Shown here: positions 17,048 through 26,791 of the stretch, piece after piece
Layout: every line of letters starts with the position of its first letter
Position numbering within the stretch: the stretch's first letter is position 1
Origin: Dechloromonas hankyongensis
GTDB taxonomy: Bacteria; Pseudomonadota; Gammaproteobacteria; Burkholderiales; Rhodocyclaceae
Direction: 5' to 3'
Assembly: GCF_022012295.1 (NCBI RefSeq)
Contig: NZ_JAKLTN010000002.1
Location: 1,178,001-1,242,000, forward strand
DNA: 64,000 nt
Translations under genes and position numbers: made by a program
The notes under the pieces: generated by a model
Told to the model about the DNA's origin: nothing
The model's database searches: none
What the model saw: the letters and a program-made list of their open reading frames with translations, nothing else

Positions 17048-19723
17048 ATGTCATATCGGATTTGCAATTCATTTGCCGGATTTCTTGCATTTGTACTGAT
17101 CATGATGGCCGGTACGGCGGTGGGACAGTCGAGCACGCCTCCCGTTAGTCCGCTGCATATTTCCGATTCAACGACCGACGGTACGACTTGGTTGAAGGTG
17201 GTCTCCGGTTTGAACAGTATTGCCTGGCGAAACCCGGGCGGCGACTGGCGCGATCGTAATCTCGTGCTTCAGGGCACCATGCCGTGGGCGAGCGCGACGA
17301 TCAGCAACTTCGACAGGGAGCAGATTCTTAATTTCGACGTTACCGAACTGGTCCGTCGCCACAAATCCACTGGTAGCGATCAATTACCCAACGCAGGCTG
17401 GATCGCCTGGCTGCAGTCTGGCACAGCGCTCGGCTATTTCTACAGCCGCGAGTATGGAGATGTGCTGAAACGGCCAAAACTGAAGGTAACGACGAGTACG
17501 GGGACCGTTACGCTCAATGCAGGAGCAGATGCCTGGATGGCTTTGTCGGCGCAGACGCCAGTCAACAACACCGCCACTGCGATGTCGGTCGAGTCCGGAT
17601 CACGGATCGCGCTCTGGTTCGATCTGTCGGGAGTCAGCGGCAGCATCCTTAGCGCCACGTTGACTCTCACCTCTACCACCACGCAGTACGGGGGAGACAC
17701 CGGAACGATCGGCATTCAGTCAGTCGACCTCCCGCAAACCTCGCTTCCCGGACCATCAGTCCCGCCCCCTGACACGACTGCGCCTTCCCCTCCAACTGCT
17801 GTTTCCGGAGTGGCTGCCTCACCGACGCAGATTAACCTCACATGGAGCCCCTCGACAGATAACGTGGCTGTCACTAGCTATCGAGTGTTCCGCGACGGAG
17901 CTCTGGTCGGCGAAACGGCGCTAACAGCCTTTAACGACAACGCACTTGCCGCCGATACAACCTATAACTATCGGGTTTCAGCACTCGACAAGGCTGGCAA
18001 TATTTCCGCCCAATCAAGTGCTGCAACGATCCGGACACCGACGGCCCCGCCAGTTCCACCAACGCCCGGTCAGCCTCCGATCATTCCAGAAACGGCCTTG
18101 CGCGTATCCGATTCGATCTATAGCGGAGCTACTTGGCTATACATGATGGGTGGAAATATTAGCGTTCCATGGAAGCACGCGGGCGGCGATTGGAGCGACG
18201 CGGCTCGTGTCCTGCAAGGACCGACCCCGTGGGCAACGTCGACCATTGTCGACAAAGATGTCGAACAGGTATTGGCCTTCAACGTGACAGACTTGGTCCG
18301 CCAGCATCAAAGCGCTCTCGCCGGCCGCATTCCGAACCGTGGCTGGATAGTCAAGACCATTTCCGGGCCGGCTATTGGCCAGTATTTCAGCCGTGAATCC
18401 GCCGATTCGAACAAGCGTCCAATACTTAGAATACAGACGTCGGTCCAGACTTACACCGTCAGTGCCGGGGCCGATGCCATCCTGTCCACATCGGCGCAGA
18501 CACCCGGCGGCAATGCCGCAACCATCATGACGGTGGGAACGAACGAGCGGATTGCTCTGTGGTTTGACCTGAGCAAGATCACCGGCACTGTGCAAAGCGC
18601 GACCCTGTACATGACGTCGACCACAACGCAGTACGGAGGAGGCTCAGCACTTCTCGGCATATACCCGGTCGACCTCACCGAAACCTTCACACCAATTCCG
18701 GTACGAACAGGGATCGGTGCGCTCTTTCCGCGCGACGAAGGCATCGAGCGACATGCCGACATTCTTTTTGTCGAGCGTTTCCCTAATCTGGACATGCATC
18801 TTCGCGGCTGGTGGTGGGCTGGCGGCGACCCTACAATCCAGAACAATCGGAGCATCGTCGGTGACACTGATCCCCAGGAACCGAACTATCGCCCGCTTGC
18901 TCCGGGTGTAAAAGCCTACAAGATGACGATTCCAGCCGGTGGCTTCGGCGGCGACTTTGGCCGCTGGTCCCTGTGGTCCAATCTTGGTTACGAACCGGAA
19001 GAGCTCTACATACGCACGTATGCGCGGATCGGCACAGCCTTCGATTCGATGGGCGGCAAATTTCCCTTCGGTTTCGACGGCACCTATATTCGCCGCAATT
19101 ACCTCGCCATACCGATCAACGGTTTTTACCAGTACCTCGCTACGAATCCGGCAACGGGCCGCGCCTGGATTCGGCCTGACGCGCCGACCTACGCGGGAAA
19201 TGGCGGTGATACCTCGAACGGCACCAACGGCTGGAGCGCCCGTGGCGGTTTCATCGCGTCGGATTGCGAGAGCACGACGCCGTGTTCGGGCTGGACGCCG
19301 AACCCGCTCATTGCTGCCGGTTACCGGGGACTTCATTACTACAGCTACTGGGCCGACCAGCCAGAGGCCAAGGGATCGATCTTCGACTGGCGTATTGGCC
19401 TGCTCGGCATCGTTCCGAAAAACACTTGGTTCGTGATCGACAGCTACGTCAAGCTCAATTCGGTGAATGCCGACGGCAGCGGCAATAAGGACGGCATCTT
19501 GCGCACCTGGATCAATGGTCAGCTGGCCTTCGAAAAGACTGACTTCCGCGTGCGGCACTGGCCGGGAAATCCTACCGGAGCACGCAACATCAAGCTCGAT
19601 TCGGTGTGGCTCAACTTCTACCATGGTGGCCTCCTGGCGGCAGTTTCGCCAATGACCGTCTACTTCTCCAACCTAGTTGTTGCTAAGTCGTTCATCGGCC
19701 CCTCCGGCTTCGTCGTGCCATAA
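17048..19723 (+). CDS. Large secreted protein: two DNRLRE-like modules, FN3, lyase-like C-terminus
   Basis: An 891-residue exported protein with a signal peptide (residues 1-27; FLAFVLIMMAGTAVGQ). Two homologous DNRLRE-like beta modules (about 36-233 and 347-545) share the pattern GGDW, VLQG, PWA and a near-identical STTTQYGG motif. An FN3 domain (about 240-330; PTQINLTWSPSTDNVAVTSYRVF) separates them. The C-terminal 340 residues (RTYARIGTAFDSMGGKFPFG, WGLRI-like DWRIGLLGIVP, GILRTWINGQLAFEKTDFR) resemble polysaccharide-lyase-like beta-jelly-roll domains. It probably binds or cleaves a polysaccharide outside the cell. The ATG at 17048 is chosen over the open frame from 16880 because it gives the signal peptide and an SD. 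Confidence 0.65.
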   Translation: MSYRICNSFAGFLAFVLIMMAGTAVGQSSTPPVSPLHISDSTTDGTTWLKVVSGLNSIAWRNPGGDWRDRNLVLQGTMPWASATISNFDREQILNFDVTELVRRHKSTGSDQLPNAGWIAWLQSGTALGYFYSREYGDVLKRPKLKVTTSTGTVTLNAGADAWMALSAQTPVNNTATAMSVESGSRIALWFDLSGVSGSILSATLTLTSTTTQYGGDTGTIGIQSVDLPQTSLPGPSVPPPDTTAPSPPTAVSGVAASPTQINLTWSPSTDNVAVTSYRVFRDGALVGETALTAFNDNALAADTTYNYRVSALDKAGNISAQSSAATIRTPTAPPVPPTPGQPPIIPETALRVSDSIYSGATWLYMMGGNISVPWKHAGGDWSDAARVLQGPTPWATSTIVDKDVEQVLAFNVTDLVRQHQSALAGRIPNRGWIVKTISGPAIGQYFSRESADSNKRPILRIQTSVQTYTVSAGADAILSTSAQTPGGNAATIMTVGTNERIALWFDLSKITGTVQSATLYMTSTTTQYGGGSALLGIYPVDLTETFTPIPVRTGIGALFPRDEGIERHADILFVERFPNLDMHLRGWWWAGGDPTIQNNRSIVGDTDPQEPNYRPLAPGVKAYKMTIPAGGFGGDFGRWSLWSNLGYEPEELYIRTYARIGTAFDSMGGKFPFGFDGTYIRRNYLAIPINGFYQYLATNPATGRAWIRPDAPTYAGNGGDTSNGTNGWSARGGFIASDCESTTPCSGWTPNPLIAAGYRGLHYYSYWADQPEAKGSIFDWRIGLLGIVPKNTWFVIDSYVKLNSVNADGSGNKDGILRTWINGQLAFEKTDFRVRHWPGNPTGARNIKLDSVWLNFYHGGLLAAVSPMTVYFSNLVVAKSFIGPSGFVVP

Positions 19724-19763
19724 ATCCAGCCGTCACGCATACCGTTCCCCGATCCCGCAAAAA

Positions 19764-19791
19764 AGCCCCGGCCGGTTTCCCGACTGGGGCT
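19764..19791. terminator. Terminator copied from the acnB 3' end
   Basis: AGCCCC (19764-19769) pairs with GGGGCT (19786-19791), flanked by A-run and T-run, so it can act in both directions. It is a diverged copy of the dbpA/acnB terminator at 21666-21701 and travelled with the acnB 3' fragment. It now lies 41 bases after the secreted protein's stop. Confidence 0.7.
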
Positions 19792-19830
19792 TTTGGCGAA
19801 CTACACGCAGTACGCTTCGCTTGTCGCGAA

Positions 19831-19975
19831 TTACATCTTTACGGTCGCCGCGACTTCGACGAAGTCCTGGATCTTGTCGAAGTTCATCTAGAGATAGACT
19901 TCGGCCGCCTTGGCGTTCACCAGCTTGATCTGCTCCATATACTCCAGCACCGTGACGATGCGGCCGGCCAGAGCC
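19831..19975 (-). pseudogene. Aconitase B (acnB) 3'-end fragment
   Basis: A near-identical copy of the last 45 or so codons of acnB ([39 protein letters not shown]), including the stop. An in-frame TAG (complement of 19888-19890) replaces the Arg-Tyr codons before MNF. Similarity ends near 19975. At that point the other fragment (16101) resumes the acnB sequence, but it lies on the opposite side of the 891-residue gene. Confidence 0.8.
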
Positions 19976-20211
19976 CGGTTGCGGTCTGGCCGACCGCGAC
20001 ACTTTCATTCCGGGGGGAATGCCCCCCGGCATCGTATTATGTTGGCCCGCCGCTGCCATCCCCGGCGCGCCCTTTCCCATTGCACTTCAAAACGCATTTC
20101 AGAGGTTCCCCAGATGCATCCCGTCCAAGCCGAAAACCGGAAACCGACAGCCAGCCCTGCCTGCCCCAGCGCAAGCCGGGCTGACTATGAAGCGCAAGAA
20201 TTGAGTGCCCG

Positions 20212-21624
20212 ATGAGCGCCCCCGCGATCCCCACCGCTGGCACGTCTTTCGCCGACCTGGCGCTGCCACCGGCCATGCTGGCCACCCTGCAGCAACTCAA
20301 CTATCTGGCCATGACGCCGATCCAGGCGGCCAGCCTGCCGCTCGCGCTGGCCGGCCACGACCTGATCGCCCAGGCCAAGACCGGCAGCGGCAAGACCGCC
20401 GCCTTCGGCCTCACCCTGCTCGCCAAGCTGAATCCGAAACGCTTCGCCGTGCAGGCCATGGTGCTGTGTCCGACGCGCGAACTGGCCGACCAGGTGACGC
20501 AGGAAATCCGCCGCCTGGCCCGCTTCGAGGAAAACATCAAGGTGCTACCGCTAGTCGGCGGGGCTGCGCTACGCCACCAAGCGACCAGCCTGGAAAACGG
20601 CGTCCATATCGTGGTCGGCACACCCGGGCGCATCATGGACCACATGGAACGCGGCACGCTGAAGCTCAACGACCTGACCACGCTGGTCCTCGACGAAGCC
20701 GACCGCATGCTGGACATGGGCTTTCACGACGACATCGCCTACGTCGCCAAGCGCTGCCCGAAGGAGCGCCAGACGCTGTTGTTCTCGGCCACCTACCCGG
20801 AAGGCATCGCCCGACTGGCCAGCCAGTTCCTGCACCAGCCGCAGGAAGTCAAACTGCTCGAACAGCACGCCGAAAGCAAAATCCGCCAGCGCTTCTACGA
20901 AGTGCAGCCGGACCAGCGCCTGCAGGCAGTGGCCACGCTGCTCAAGCACTATCGCCCGGTGAGCGCGCTGGCGTTCTGCAATACCAAGCAGCAATGCCGC
21001 GACCTGTTGAACGTGCTGCGCCACGAAGGCATCCACGCGCTGACCCTGAACGGTGACCTGGAGCAGCGCGAGCGCGACCAGGTGCTGATCCAGTTCGCCA
21101 ACCGCAGCTGCTCGGTGCTGGTCGCCACCGATGTCGCGGCGCGCGGCCTCGACATCGACCAGCTGGAAGCGGTGATCAATGTCGACGTGACGCCCGACCC
21201 GGAAATCCACATCCACCGCATTGGCCGCACCGGCCGCGCCGACCAGGACGGCTGGGCCCTGAGCCTGTGTGGCCCGGGCGACAAGCGCCGCGTGGCGACC
21301 ATCGCCCAGCAGATGAACTGCCAACTGGAATGGGCCAACCTGGGCGAATTGCGCCACGACAGCGAGGCGCCGCTGGTGCCACCGATGGCCACGCTATTGA
21401 TGCTCGGCGGGCGCAAGGACAAGATTCGCCCCGGCGACGTGCTCGGCGCGCTGACCGGCGAAGCGGGCACAGAACAGAAATTCACGCGGGAACAGGTTGG
21501 CAAGATCACCGTCACCGACCAGAGCACCTACATCGCCATCGCCCGCCCCCTCGCCCGTGACGCGGTACGCAAACTCTCCGCCGGCAAGGTCAAGGGCAAG
21601 ACGGTGAAAGTGCGGGCGCTGTAG
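20212..21624 (+). CDS. dbpA: ATP-dependent RNA helicase DbpA
   Basis: A 470-residue DEAD-box helicase. The Q motif (MTPIQAASLPLAL), Walker A (AKTGSGKTAAF), DEAD (LVLDEADRML), SAT (FSATYP) and motif VI (HRIGRTGRA) are all present. The C-terminal 75 residues (KIRPGDVLGALTGE ... VGKITVTDQSTYIAI) form the DbpA RNA-binding domain that recognises hairpin 92 of 23S rRNA during 50S assembly. It converges on acnB with a shared terminator between them. Confidence 0.93.
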   Translation: MSAPAIPTAGTSFADLALPPAMLATLQQLNYLAMTPIQAASLPLALAGHDLIAQAKTGSGKTAAFGLTLLAKLNPKRFAVQAMVLCPTRELADQVTQEIRRLARFEENIKVLPLVGGAALRHQATSLENGVHIVVGTPGRIMDHMERGTLKLNDLTTLVLDEADRMLDMGFHDDIAYVAKRCPKERQTLLFSATYPEGIARLASQFLHQPQEVKLLEQHAESKIRQRFYEVQPDQRLQAVATLLKHYRPVSALAFCNTKQQCRDLLNVLRHEGIHALTLNGDLEQRERDQVLIQFANRSCSVLVATDVAARGLDIDQLEAVINVDVTPDPEIHIHRIGRTGRADQDGWALSLCGPGDKRRVATIAQQMNCQLEWANLGELRHDSEAPLVPPMATLLMLGGRKDKIRPGDVLGALTGEAGTEQKFTREQVGKITVTDQSTYIAIARPLARDAVRKLSAGKVKGKTVKVRAL

Positions 21625-21665
21625 GGTAGGTAATGAACTGAGTTTTATAAATTTGTAGCAATACA

Positions 21666-21701
21666 AAAAAGCCCCCGCCGGTTTCCCGACGGGGGCTTTT
21701 T
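21666..21701. terminator. Bidirectional terminator between dbpA and acnB
   Basis: GCCCCCG (21671-21677) pairs with CGGGGGC (21690-21696), with AAAAA before and TTTTT after, so it can serve both convergent genes. A diverged copy is at 19764-19791. Confidence 0.9.
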
Positions 21702-21739
21702 ACTGCGGTCGACGCTTAAAAAGCGTCGATTTTCGCAAC

Positions 21740-24328
21740 TTACATCTCGACCGTAGCCGCGACTTCGACGAAGTCCTGGATCTGATCGAAGTTCATGTAG
21801 CGATAGACTTCGGCCGCCTTGGCATTCACCAGCTTGATCTGCTCCATGTACTCTTCCTTGCTCACGATGCGGCCGGCCAGGGCGCACATGGCGGCCAGTT
21901 CGGCGGAACCGAGGTACACCTGGGTGTCGATACCGAGGCGGTTCGGGAAGTTGCGGGTGGAGGTGGAGATCGCGGTAGAGCCCTTACGGATCTGTGCCTG
22001 GTTGCCCATGCACAGCGAGCAGCCCGGCATTTCCATACGGGCGCCGGACTTGCCGAGGACGCCGTAGTAGCCTTCTTCGGTCAGGATCAGCGCATCCATC
22101 TTGGTCGGCGGAGCGATCCACAGGCGGGTCGGGATGTCCGACTTGCCTTCGAGGACCTTGCCGGCGGCACGGAAGTGGCCGATGTTGGTCATGCAGGAGC
22201 CGATGAAGACTTCGTCGATCTTGGCGCCGGCGACTTCGGACAGGACCTTGACGTCGTCCGGATCGTTCGGGCAGGCCAGGATCGGCTCGGTGACTTCGGC
22301 CAGATCGATTTCGATGACCGCGGCGTACTGGGCGTTGGCGTCAGCCTTGAGCAGCGTGCCGTTGGCGATCCAGTCTTCCATGGCGTTGATGCGGCGCTTC
22401 AGGGTGCGGGCATCCTGGTAGCCTTCGGCGATCATCCACTTCATCAGCGTGATGTTCGAACGCATGTACTCGACCATCGGCTCCTTGTTCAGGGCGACGG
22501 CACAGGCAGCGGCGGAACGCTCGGCGGCAGCGTCGGACAGCTCGAAAGCCTGTTCGACCTTGAGGTTCGGCAGACCTTCGATTTCCAGGATGCGGCCGGA
22601 GAAGACGTTCTTCTTGCCCTTCTTCTCGACGGTCAGCAGACCGGCTTTGATGGCGTACAACGGAATGGCATTGACCAGGTCACGCAGCGTGATGCCCGGT
22701 TGCATTTCGCCCTTGAAGCGGACGAGCACCGATTCCGGCATGTCCAGCGGCATGACGCCGGTGGCGGCGGCAAAGGCGACCAGGCCAGAACCGGCCGGGA
22801 AGGAGATGCCGATCGGGAAGCGGGTGTGCGAGTCGCCGCCGGTGCCGACGGTATCCGGCAGCAGCAGGCGGTTCAGCCAGGAGTGGATGACGCCGTCGCC
22901 CGGACGCAGCGCAACGCCGCCACGGGTGCTGATGAAGGACGGCAGTTCGCGGTGCATCTTGACGTCGACCAGCTTCGGATAGGCGGCGGTGTGGCAGAAG
23001 GACTGCATGACCAGGTCGGCGGAGAAGCCGAGGCAGGCCAGATCCTTCAGTTCGTCGCGGGTCATCGGGCCGGTGGTGTCTTGCGAACCGACGGTGGTCA
23101 TCTTGGGCTCGCAGTAGGTGCCCGGCAGAATGCCGGTCACGCCGCAGGCCTTGCCGACCATCTTCTGGGCCAGCGAGTAGCCCTTGCCGTCGTCGGCCGG
23201 GTTCTGCGGCAGGCGGAACAGGGTGGACGGGGCCAGGCCCAGCGCCTCACGCGCCTTGGCGGTCAGGCCGCGGCCGATGATCAGCGGAATACGGCCGCCG
23301 GCGCGAACTTCGTCGAGAATGACCAGGGTCTTCAGTTGCGATTCGGCGATCGTCGTACCGTTCTTGGTGGCGGTGACCTTGCCGGAGACGCCGTCGACCT
23401 TCAGTTCGATCTCGTCGCCCATGTCCATCTGGCCGGCGTCGATTTCGATCGGCAGAGCGCCGGCATCTTCCATCGTGTTGAAGAAGATCGGGGCGATCTT
23501 GGAACCCAGGCAGACGCCGCCGAAACGCTTGTTCGGGACGAACGGGATGTCTTCGCCGGTAAACCACAGCACCGAGTTGGTGGCGGACTTGCGGGAAGAA
23601 CCGGTACCGACCACGTCACCGACGTAGGCGATCAGGTTGCCCTTGGCAGCCAGCTTCTCCAGTTGCTTGATCGGGCCGCGCGAACCGGCTTCGTCGGCTT
23701 CGATACCCGGACGCGGGTTCTTCAGCATGGCCAGCGCGTGCAGCGGGATGTCCGGGCGCGACCAGGCATCCGGCGCCGGCGACAGGTCGTCGGTGTTGGT
23801 TTCGCCGGTGACCTTGAAGACGGTCAGCTTCTGCGAAGCCGGGACTTCCGGACGCGAGGTGAACCACTCGGCGTCGGCCCAGGACTGCATGACGGCCTTG
23901 GCATTGGCGTTGCCGCCCTTGGCCAGTTCGGCGACGTCGTGGAAGTAATCGAAAACCAGCAGGGTCTTCTTCAGGCCTTCGGCGGCGACGGTGCCGCAGG
24001 TACCACAGGCCAGCAGGTCGATCAGCGGCTTGACGTTGTAACCGCCGAGCATGGTGCCGAGCAGTTCGGTAGCTTTTTCCTTGGAAATCAGCGCACAGGC
24101 TTCTTCACCCTTGGCGACCTTGGCCAGGAACTCGGCCTTGACCTTGGCAGCGTCGTCCACACCGGCCGGCACGCGGTAGGTGATCAGTTCGACCAGAGCG
24201 GCTTCTTCGCCAGCGGGAGGATTCTTCAGCAGGGCCACCAGTTCGGTGGTCTGTTGCTTGGACAGGGGCAGCGGGGGGATACCGAGGGCTGCACGCTCTG
24301 CAACGTGGGCGCGATAGGCTTCAAGCAC
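21740..24328 (-). CDS. acnB: Bifunctional aconitate hydratase 2 / 2-methylisocitrate dehydratase
   Basis: An 862-residue AcnB, close to the E. coli length of 865. It isomerises citrate to isocitrate in the TCA cycle and can hydrate 2-methyl-cis-aconitate. The N-terminal HEAT-like domain ([21 protein letters not shown]) is followed by the swivel domain ([20 protein letters not shown]) and the catalytic core. The three [4Fe-4S] cysteines are visible in [12 protein letters not shown] and [10 protein letters not shown]. The start is GTG at 24328 with AAAGGAAG upstream; the frame extends to 24430 without support. Two decayed fragments of this gene lie in the 16-20 kb island. Confidence 0.95.
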   Translation of the reverse strand: MLEAYRAHVAERAALGIPPLPLSKQQTTELVALLKNPPAGEEAALVELITYRVPAGVDDAAKVKAEFLAKVAKGEEACALISKEKATELLGTMLGGYNVKPLIDLLACGTCGTVAAEGLKKTLLVFDYFHDVAELAKGGNANAKAVMQSWADAEWFTSRPEVPASQKLTVFKVTGETNTDDLSPAPDAWSRPDIPLHALAMLKNPRPGIEADEAGSRGPIKQLEKLAAKGNLIAYVGDVVGTGSSRKSATNSVLWFTGEDIPFVPNKRFGGVCLGSKIAPIFFNTMEDAGALPIEIDAGQMDMGDEIELKVDGVSGKVTATKNGTTIAESQLKTLVILDEVRAGGRIPLIIGRGLTAKAREALGLAPSTLFRLPQNPADDGKGYSLAQKMVGKACGVTGILPGTYCEPKMTTVGSQDTTGPMTRDELKDLACLGFSADLVMQSFCHTAAYPKLVDVKMHRELPSFISTRGGVALRPGDGVIHSWLNRLLLPDTVGTGGDSHTRFPIGISFPAGSGLVAFAAATGVMPLDMPESVLVRFKGEMQPGITLRDLVNAIPLYAIKAGLLTVEKKGKKNVFSGRILEIEGLPNLKVEQAFELSDAAAERSAAACAVALNKEPMVEYMRSNITLMKWMIAEGYQDARTLKRRINAMEDWIANGTLLKADANAQYAAVIEIDLAEVTEPILACPNDPDDVKVLSEVAGAKIDEVFIGSCMTNIGHFRAAGKVLEGKSDIPTRLWIAPPTKMDALILTEEGYYGVLGKSGARMEMPGCSLCMGNQAQIRKGSTAISTSTRNFPNRLGIDTQVYLGSAELAAMCALAGRIVSKEEYMEQIKLVNAKAAEVYRYMNFDQIQDFVEVAATVEM

Positions 24329-24492
24329 GGCGACTTCCTTTCGTAAAGGGTTGCTCTGGGAAACGAATATTTTACGACAATGGCGGCGGCCGAATGGTTC
24401 GGCTTTCAGCGTCCCGAGGCCGGCTCGCAAGTCTTATATATTATATGTTATCTCGCCGCATTTGCCAGAGCCTGATGTGCACTTAAGTAGCA

Positions 24493-24517
24493 GCTTTGCT
24501 CAAAACTTGAGCAAAGC
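24493..24517. repeat. Perfect 11-bp inverted repeat upstream of acnB
   Basis: GCTTTGCTCAA (24493-24503) and TTGAGCAAAGC (24507-24517) are exact complements separated by AAC. There is no T-run on either side, so it is not a standard terminator. It may be an operator or an RNA hairpin in the acnB/ThDP-gene intergenic region. Confidence 0.6.
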
Positions 24518-24563
24518 AGACAAAGTCCTTGTGAGACAAAGGATTGCAGCACTTGCCCAGGGC

Positions 24564-24598
24564 TTATCCACAGACTTACCCCATCAAAACGGGGATAA
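24564..24598. repeat. DnaA-box palindromic element, copy 1
   Basis: TTATCCACA (24564-24572), an exact match to the E. coli DnaA-box consensus, continues as TTATCCACAGACTTACCC and faces CGGGGATAA (24590-24598), so TTATCC and GGATAA form an inverted pair. The same element occurs at 35825 and 35954. The whole gap 24329-24864 contains no other supported gene. Confidence 0.7.
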
Positions 24599-24864
24599 AG
24601 AACGTTTATTCGCCCCTTGGCGACAGGCGTTTGCAGCCTTTCCCGCCACGCTACCGCCCCGGGAAAAACGCTTATTTCTTATGCTTCCCTCTCCTGCGCA
24701 GGCGGTAAAGCCCCCTCATCGCGGCCCTGGAGGCAACTTCGACAAATTCGCCGAAATTTGACAAATGCGTGAAATAACTCACGATGAATATGACGAAAGT
24801 CGTAGATAGTGCTCCCCTCGTATCAGATGCACCACTTAAGAACCAACAAAACAAGGGGCCTCAG

Positions 24865-26733
24865 ATGAACAGCACACGCATTGCACTTGCCTACGATTAC
24901 GAGGCAGCCGACACGGAAATCGAAACCCTGCCGGCAGAAAACGAAACCCAAGTTGCCGACCTGATCGTTTCCTACCTGGAACAAATGGGCATCGAATACG
25001 TTTTCGGCGTTCCCGGCGGCGCTATCGAGCCGCTTTACAACGCCCTGGCGCGCAGCAGCCGACGCGGCGGCCCGCGCCCCATCGTCGCCCGCCATGAAGC
25101 CGGCGCCGCCTTCATGGCCGACGGCTATGCCCGCGAAACCGGCAAGATCGGCGTCTGCTGTGCCACCTCCGGCCCCGGCGCGACCAATCTGATCACCGGC
25201 GTCGCCTGCGCCTTCGACAACGGCATCCCGATGCTGGTCATCACCGGCCAGCCGTCGCTCCCCTCCTTCGGTAAGCGTGCCCTGCAGGAATCGGCCTGTA
25301 CCGGCGTCAACACGCTGGGCATGTTCCGCCACTGCACCCGCTACAACTCGCTGATCTCGCACCCCGAGCAGATCGAGTCGAAACTGATCACCGCCCTGCA
25401 ACGGGCCGTGCGCGCGCCGCGCGGGCCGGTGCACCTGACCATCCCGCTGGACATCATGAAAAGCCCCAGCCCGGTCAGCAAGCCCTCCTACGACATCGCC
25501 GACAAGCTCCGCCCGACCTCACTGCTCGATGCCGACGCCACCGACCAGCTGGTCGACCTGCTCCAGCAGTCGACCAATGTCCGCCTGCTGATCGGCGGCT
25601 GGTGCGGCGAAGCCATCGGCTCGATCCTGCAGCTGGCGGTCCTGCGCGACATTCCTTTCGTCACCACCCCCGACGGCAAGGGCCTGGTCAGCCCCTACCA
25701 TCCGCTGTTCCGGGGCGTTTTCGGCTTTGCCGGCCATCCGTCGGCCAGCGCCCTGCTCAACGACGACAGCGTCGACCTGATCCTCGCCGTCGGCACCAGC
25801 ATGAACGAATGGACCAGCAGCGGCTGGAGCGACTCCCTGCTCAACAGCAAGCTGGTGCACATCGACGAATCGGCCGAACACCTGGCCCGCTCGCCGATGG
25901 CCCGGCTGCACGTGCGCGGCCGCCTGCTCAGCATTTTCGACCGGCTGATCGAACGCAGCCACAAAACGCGCGAAAGCAGCGACTCCGAATACCAGCGCCA
26001 CCGCAACAGCCGCGAAACGCCGCTGCTCGTCACCAGCAACGAAAGCATGCTGGCCGAACCGGAGAAATACACCAGCATGGCCAGCCCCATCACGCCGCAA
26101 CGCCTGATGTACGACCTGGGCCGACTGTTTCCGCCGAGCACGCGCTTTCTCGCCGACGCGGGCAACAGCGTCGCGTGGTCCACCCACTATCTGAGCCCGG
26201 CCGACCGTCGGATCGGCGAGCGCCGCTTGAGCGGCGGCGGTCGCCGACGCGACAACGGTCGCCGCCAGACCGACGCCGGCTGGCTGCGCCTGACCATGGA
26301 CTTCGCCCCGATGGGCTGGGCCATCGGCGGCGCCGTCGGCACCGCGGCCGGCAACCCGAACGTGCCGGTGGTCTGCATCACCGGCGACGGCAGCCTGATG
26401 ATGAACGGCCAGGAAATTTCGGTCGCCGTCGCCGAAGGACTGACCGTAATCTTCGTCATTCTCAACGACCAGGCGCTGGGCATGGTCAAGCACGGCCAGC
26501 GCCTGGCCGGCGCCGAGCAGATCGGTTTCCAGCTGCCGACTACCGACTTCGCCGCCATGGCCCGCGCCATGGGCGCCGACGGCTATACGGTCCATTCGCC
26601 GGAGGACATGGCCGAACTGGACATCGACGCCATTTGCCGGAAAAAGGGGCCGACCCTGATCGACGTCTATATCGACGGCGAGGAAGTCCCGCCGATGAAT
26701 CTGCGCATGCAGATTCTGGGTACCGAACTCTAG
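24865..26733 (+). CDS. Thiamine-diphosphate-dependent enzyme (acetolactate synthase-like)
   Basis: A 622-residue protein of the ThDP/acetohydroxyacid synthase superfamily. The N-terminal Pyr domain has YVFGVPGGAIEPLYNAL and the ThDP-activating Glu in VARHEAGAAFMADGYAR. The middle domain and the C-terminal PP domain follow, the latter with the ThDP-Mg motif GDGSLMMNGQEIS through VIFVILND. An Arg-rich hydrophilic insertion (about residues 448-470; RRIGERRLSGGGRRR) is unusual. AAGGGG before the ATG at 24865 decides the start; the frame is open from 24784. It heads an operon with two citrate-synthase-like genes, so classic valine synthesis is not the obvious role. Substrate unknown. Confidence 0.8.
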   Translation: MNSTRIALAYDYEAADTEIETLPAENETQVADLIVSYLEQMGIEYVFGVPGGAIEPLYNALARSSRRGGPRPIVARHEAGAAFMADGYARETGKIGVCCATSGPGATNLITGVACAFDNGIPMLVITGQPSLPSFGKRALQESACTGVNTLGMFRHCTRYNSLISHPEQIESKLITALQRAVRAPRGPVHLTIPLDIMKSPSPVSKPSYDIADKLRPTSLLDADATDQLVDLLQQSTNVRLLIGGWCGEAIGSILQLAVLRDIPFVTTPDGKGLVSPYHPLFRGVFGFAGHPSASALLNDDSVDLILAVGTSMNEWTSSGWSDSLLNSKLVHIDESAEHLARSPMARLHVRGRLLSIFDRLIERSHKTRESSDSEYQRHRNSRETPLLVTSNESMLAEPEKYTSMASPITPQRLMYDLGRLFPPSTRFLADAGNSVAWSTHYLSPADRRIGERRLSGGGRRRDNGRRQTDAGWLRLTMDFAPMGWAIGGAVGTAAGNPNVPVVCITGDGSLMMNGQEISVAVAEGLTVIFVILNDQALGMVKHGQRLAGAEQIGFQLPTTDFAAMARAMGADGYTVHSPEDMAELDIDAICRKKGPTLIDVYIDGEEVPPMNLRMQILGTEL

Positions 26734-26791
26734 CCCGCAGATGGCAACTAGACCCCGACAAAATCGCCCGCGCAAAAACGAAAATCCGAAT

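Noticed and set aside
22175-24346. 723-codon frame on the plus strand opposite acnB
   Set aside because: It is a high-GC shadow of the acnB coding strand; no SD, no family motif, and composition follows the sense gene.
24617-24636. Possible sigma-54 promoter (TGGC ... TTGC) upstream of the ThDP gene
   Set aside because: The GG-to-GC spacing is 12 bases instead of 10.
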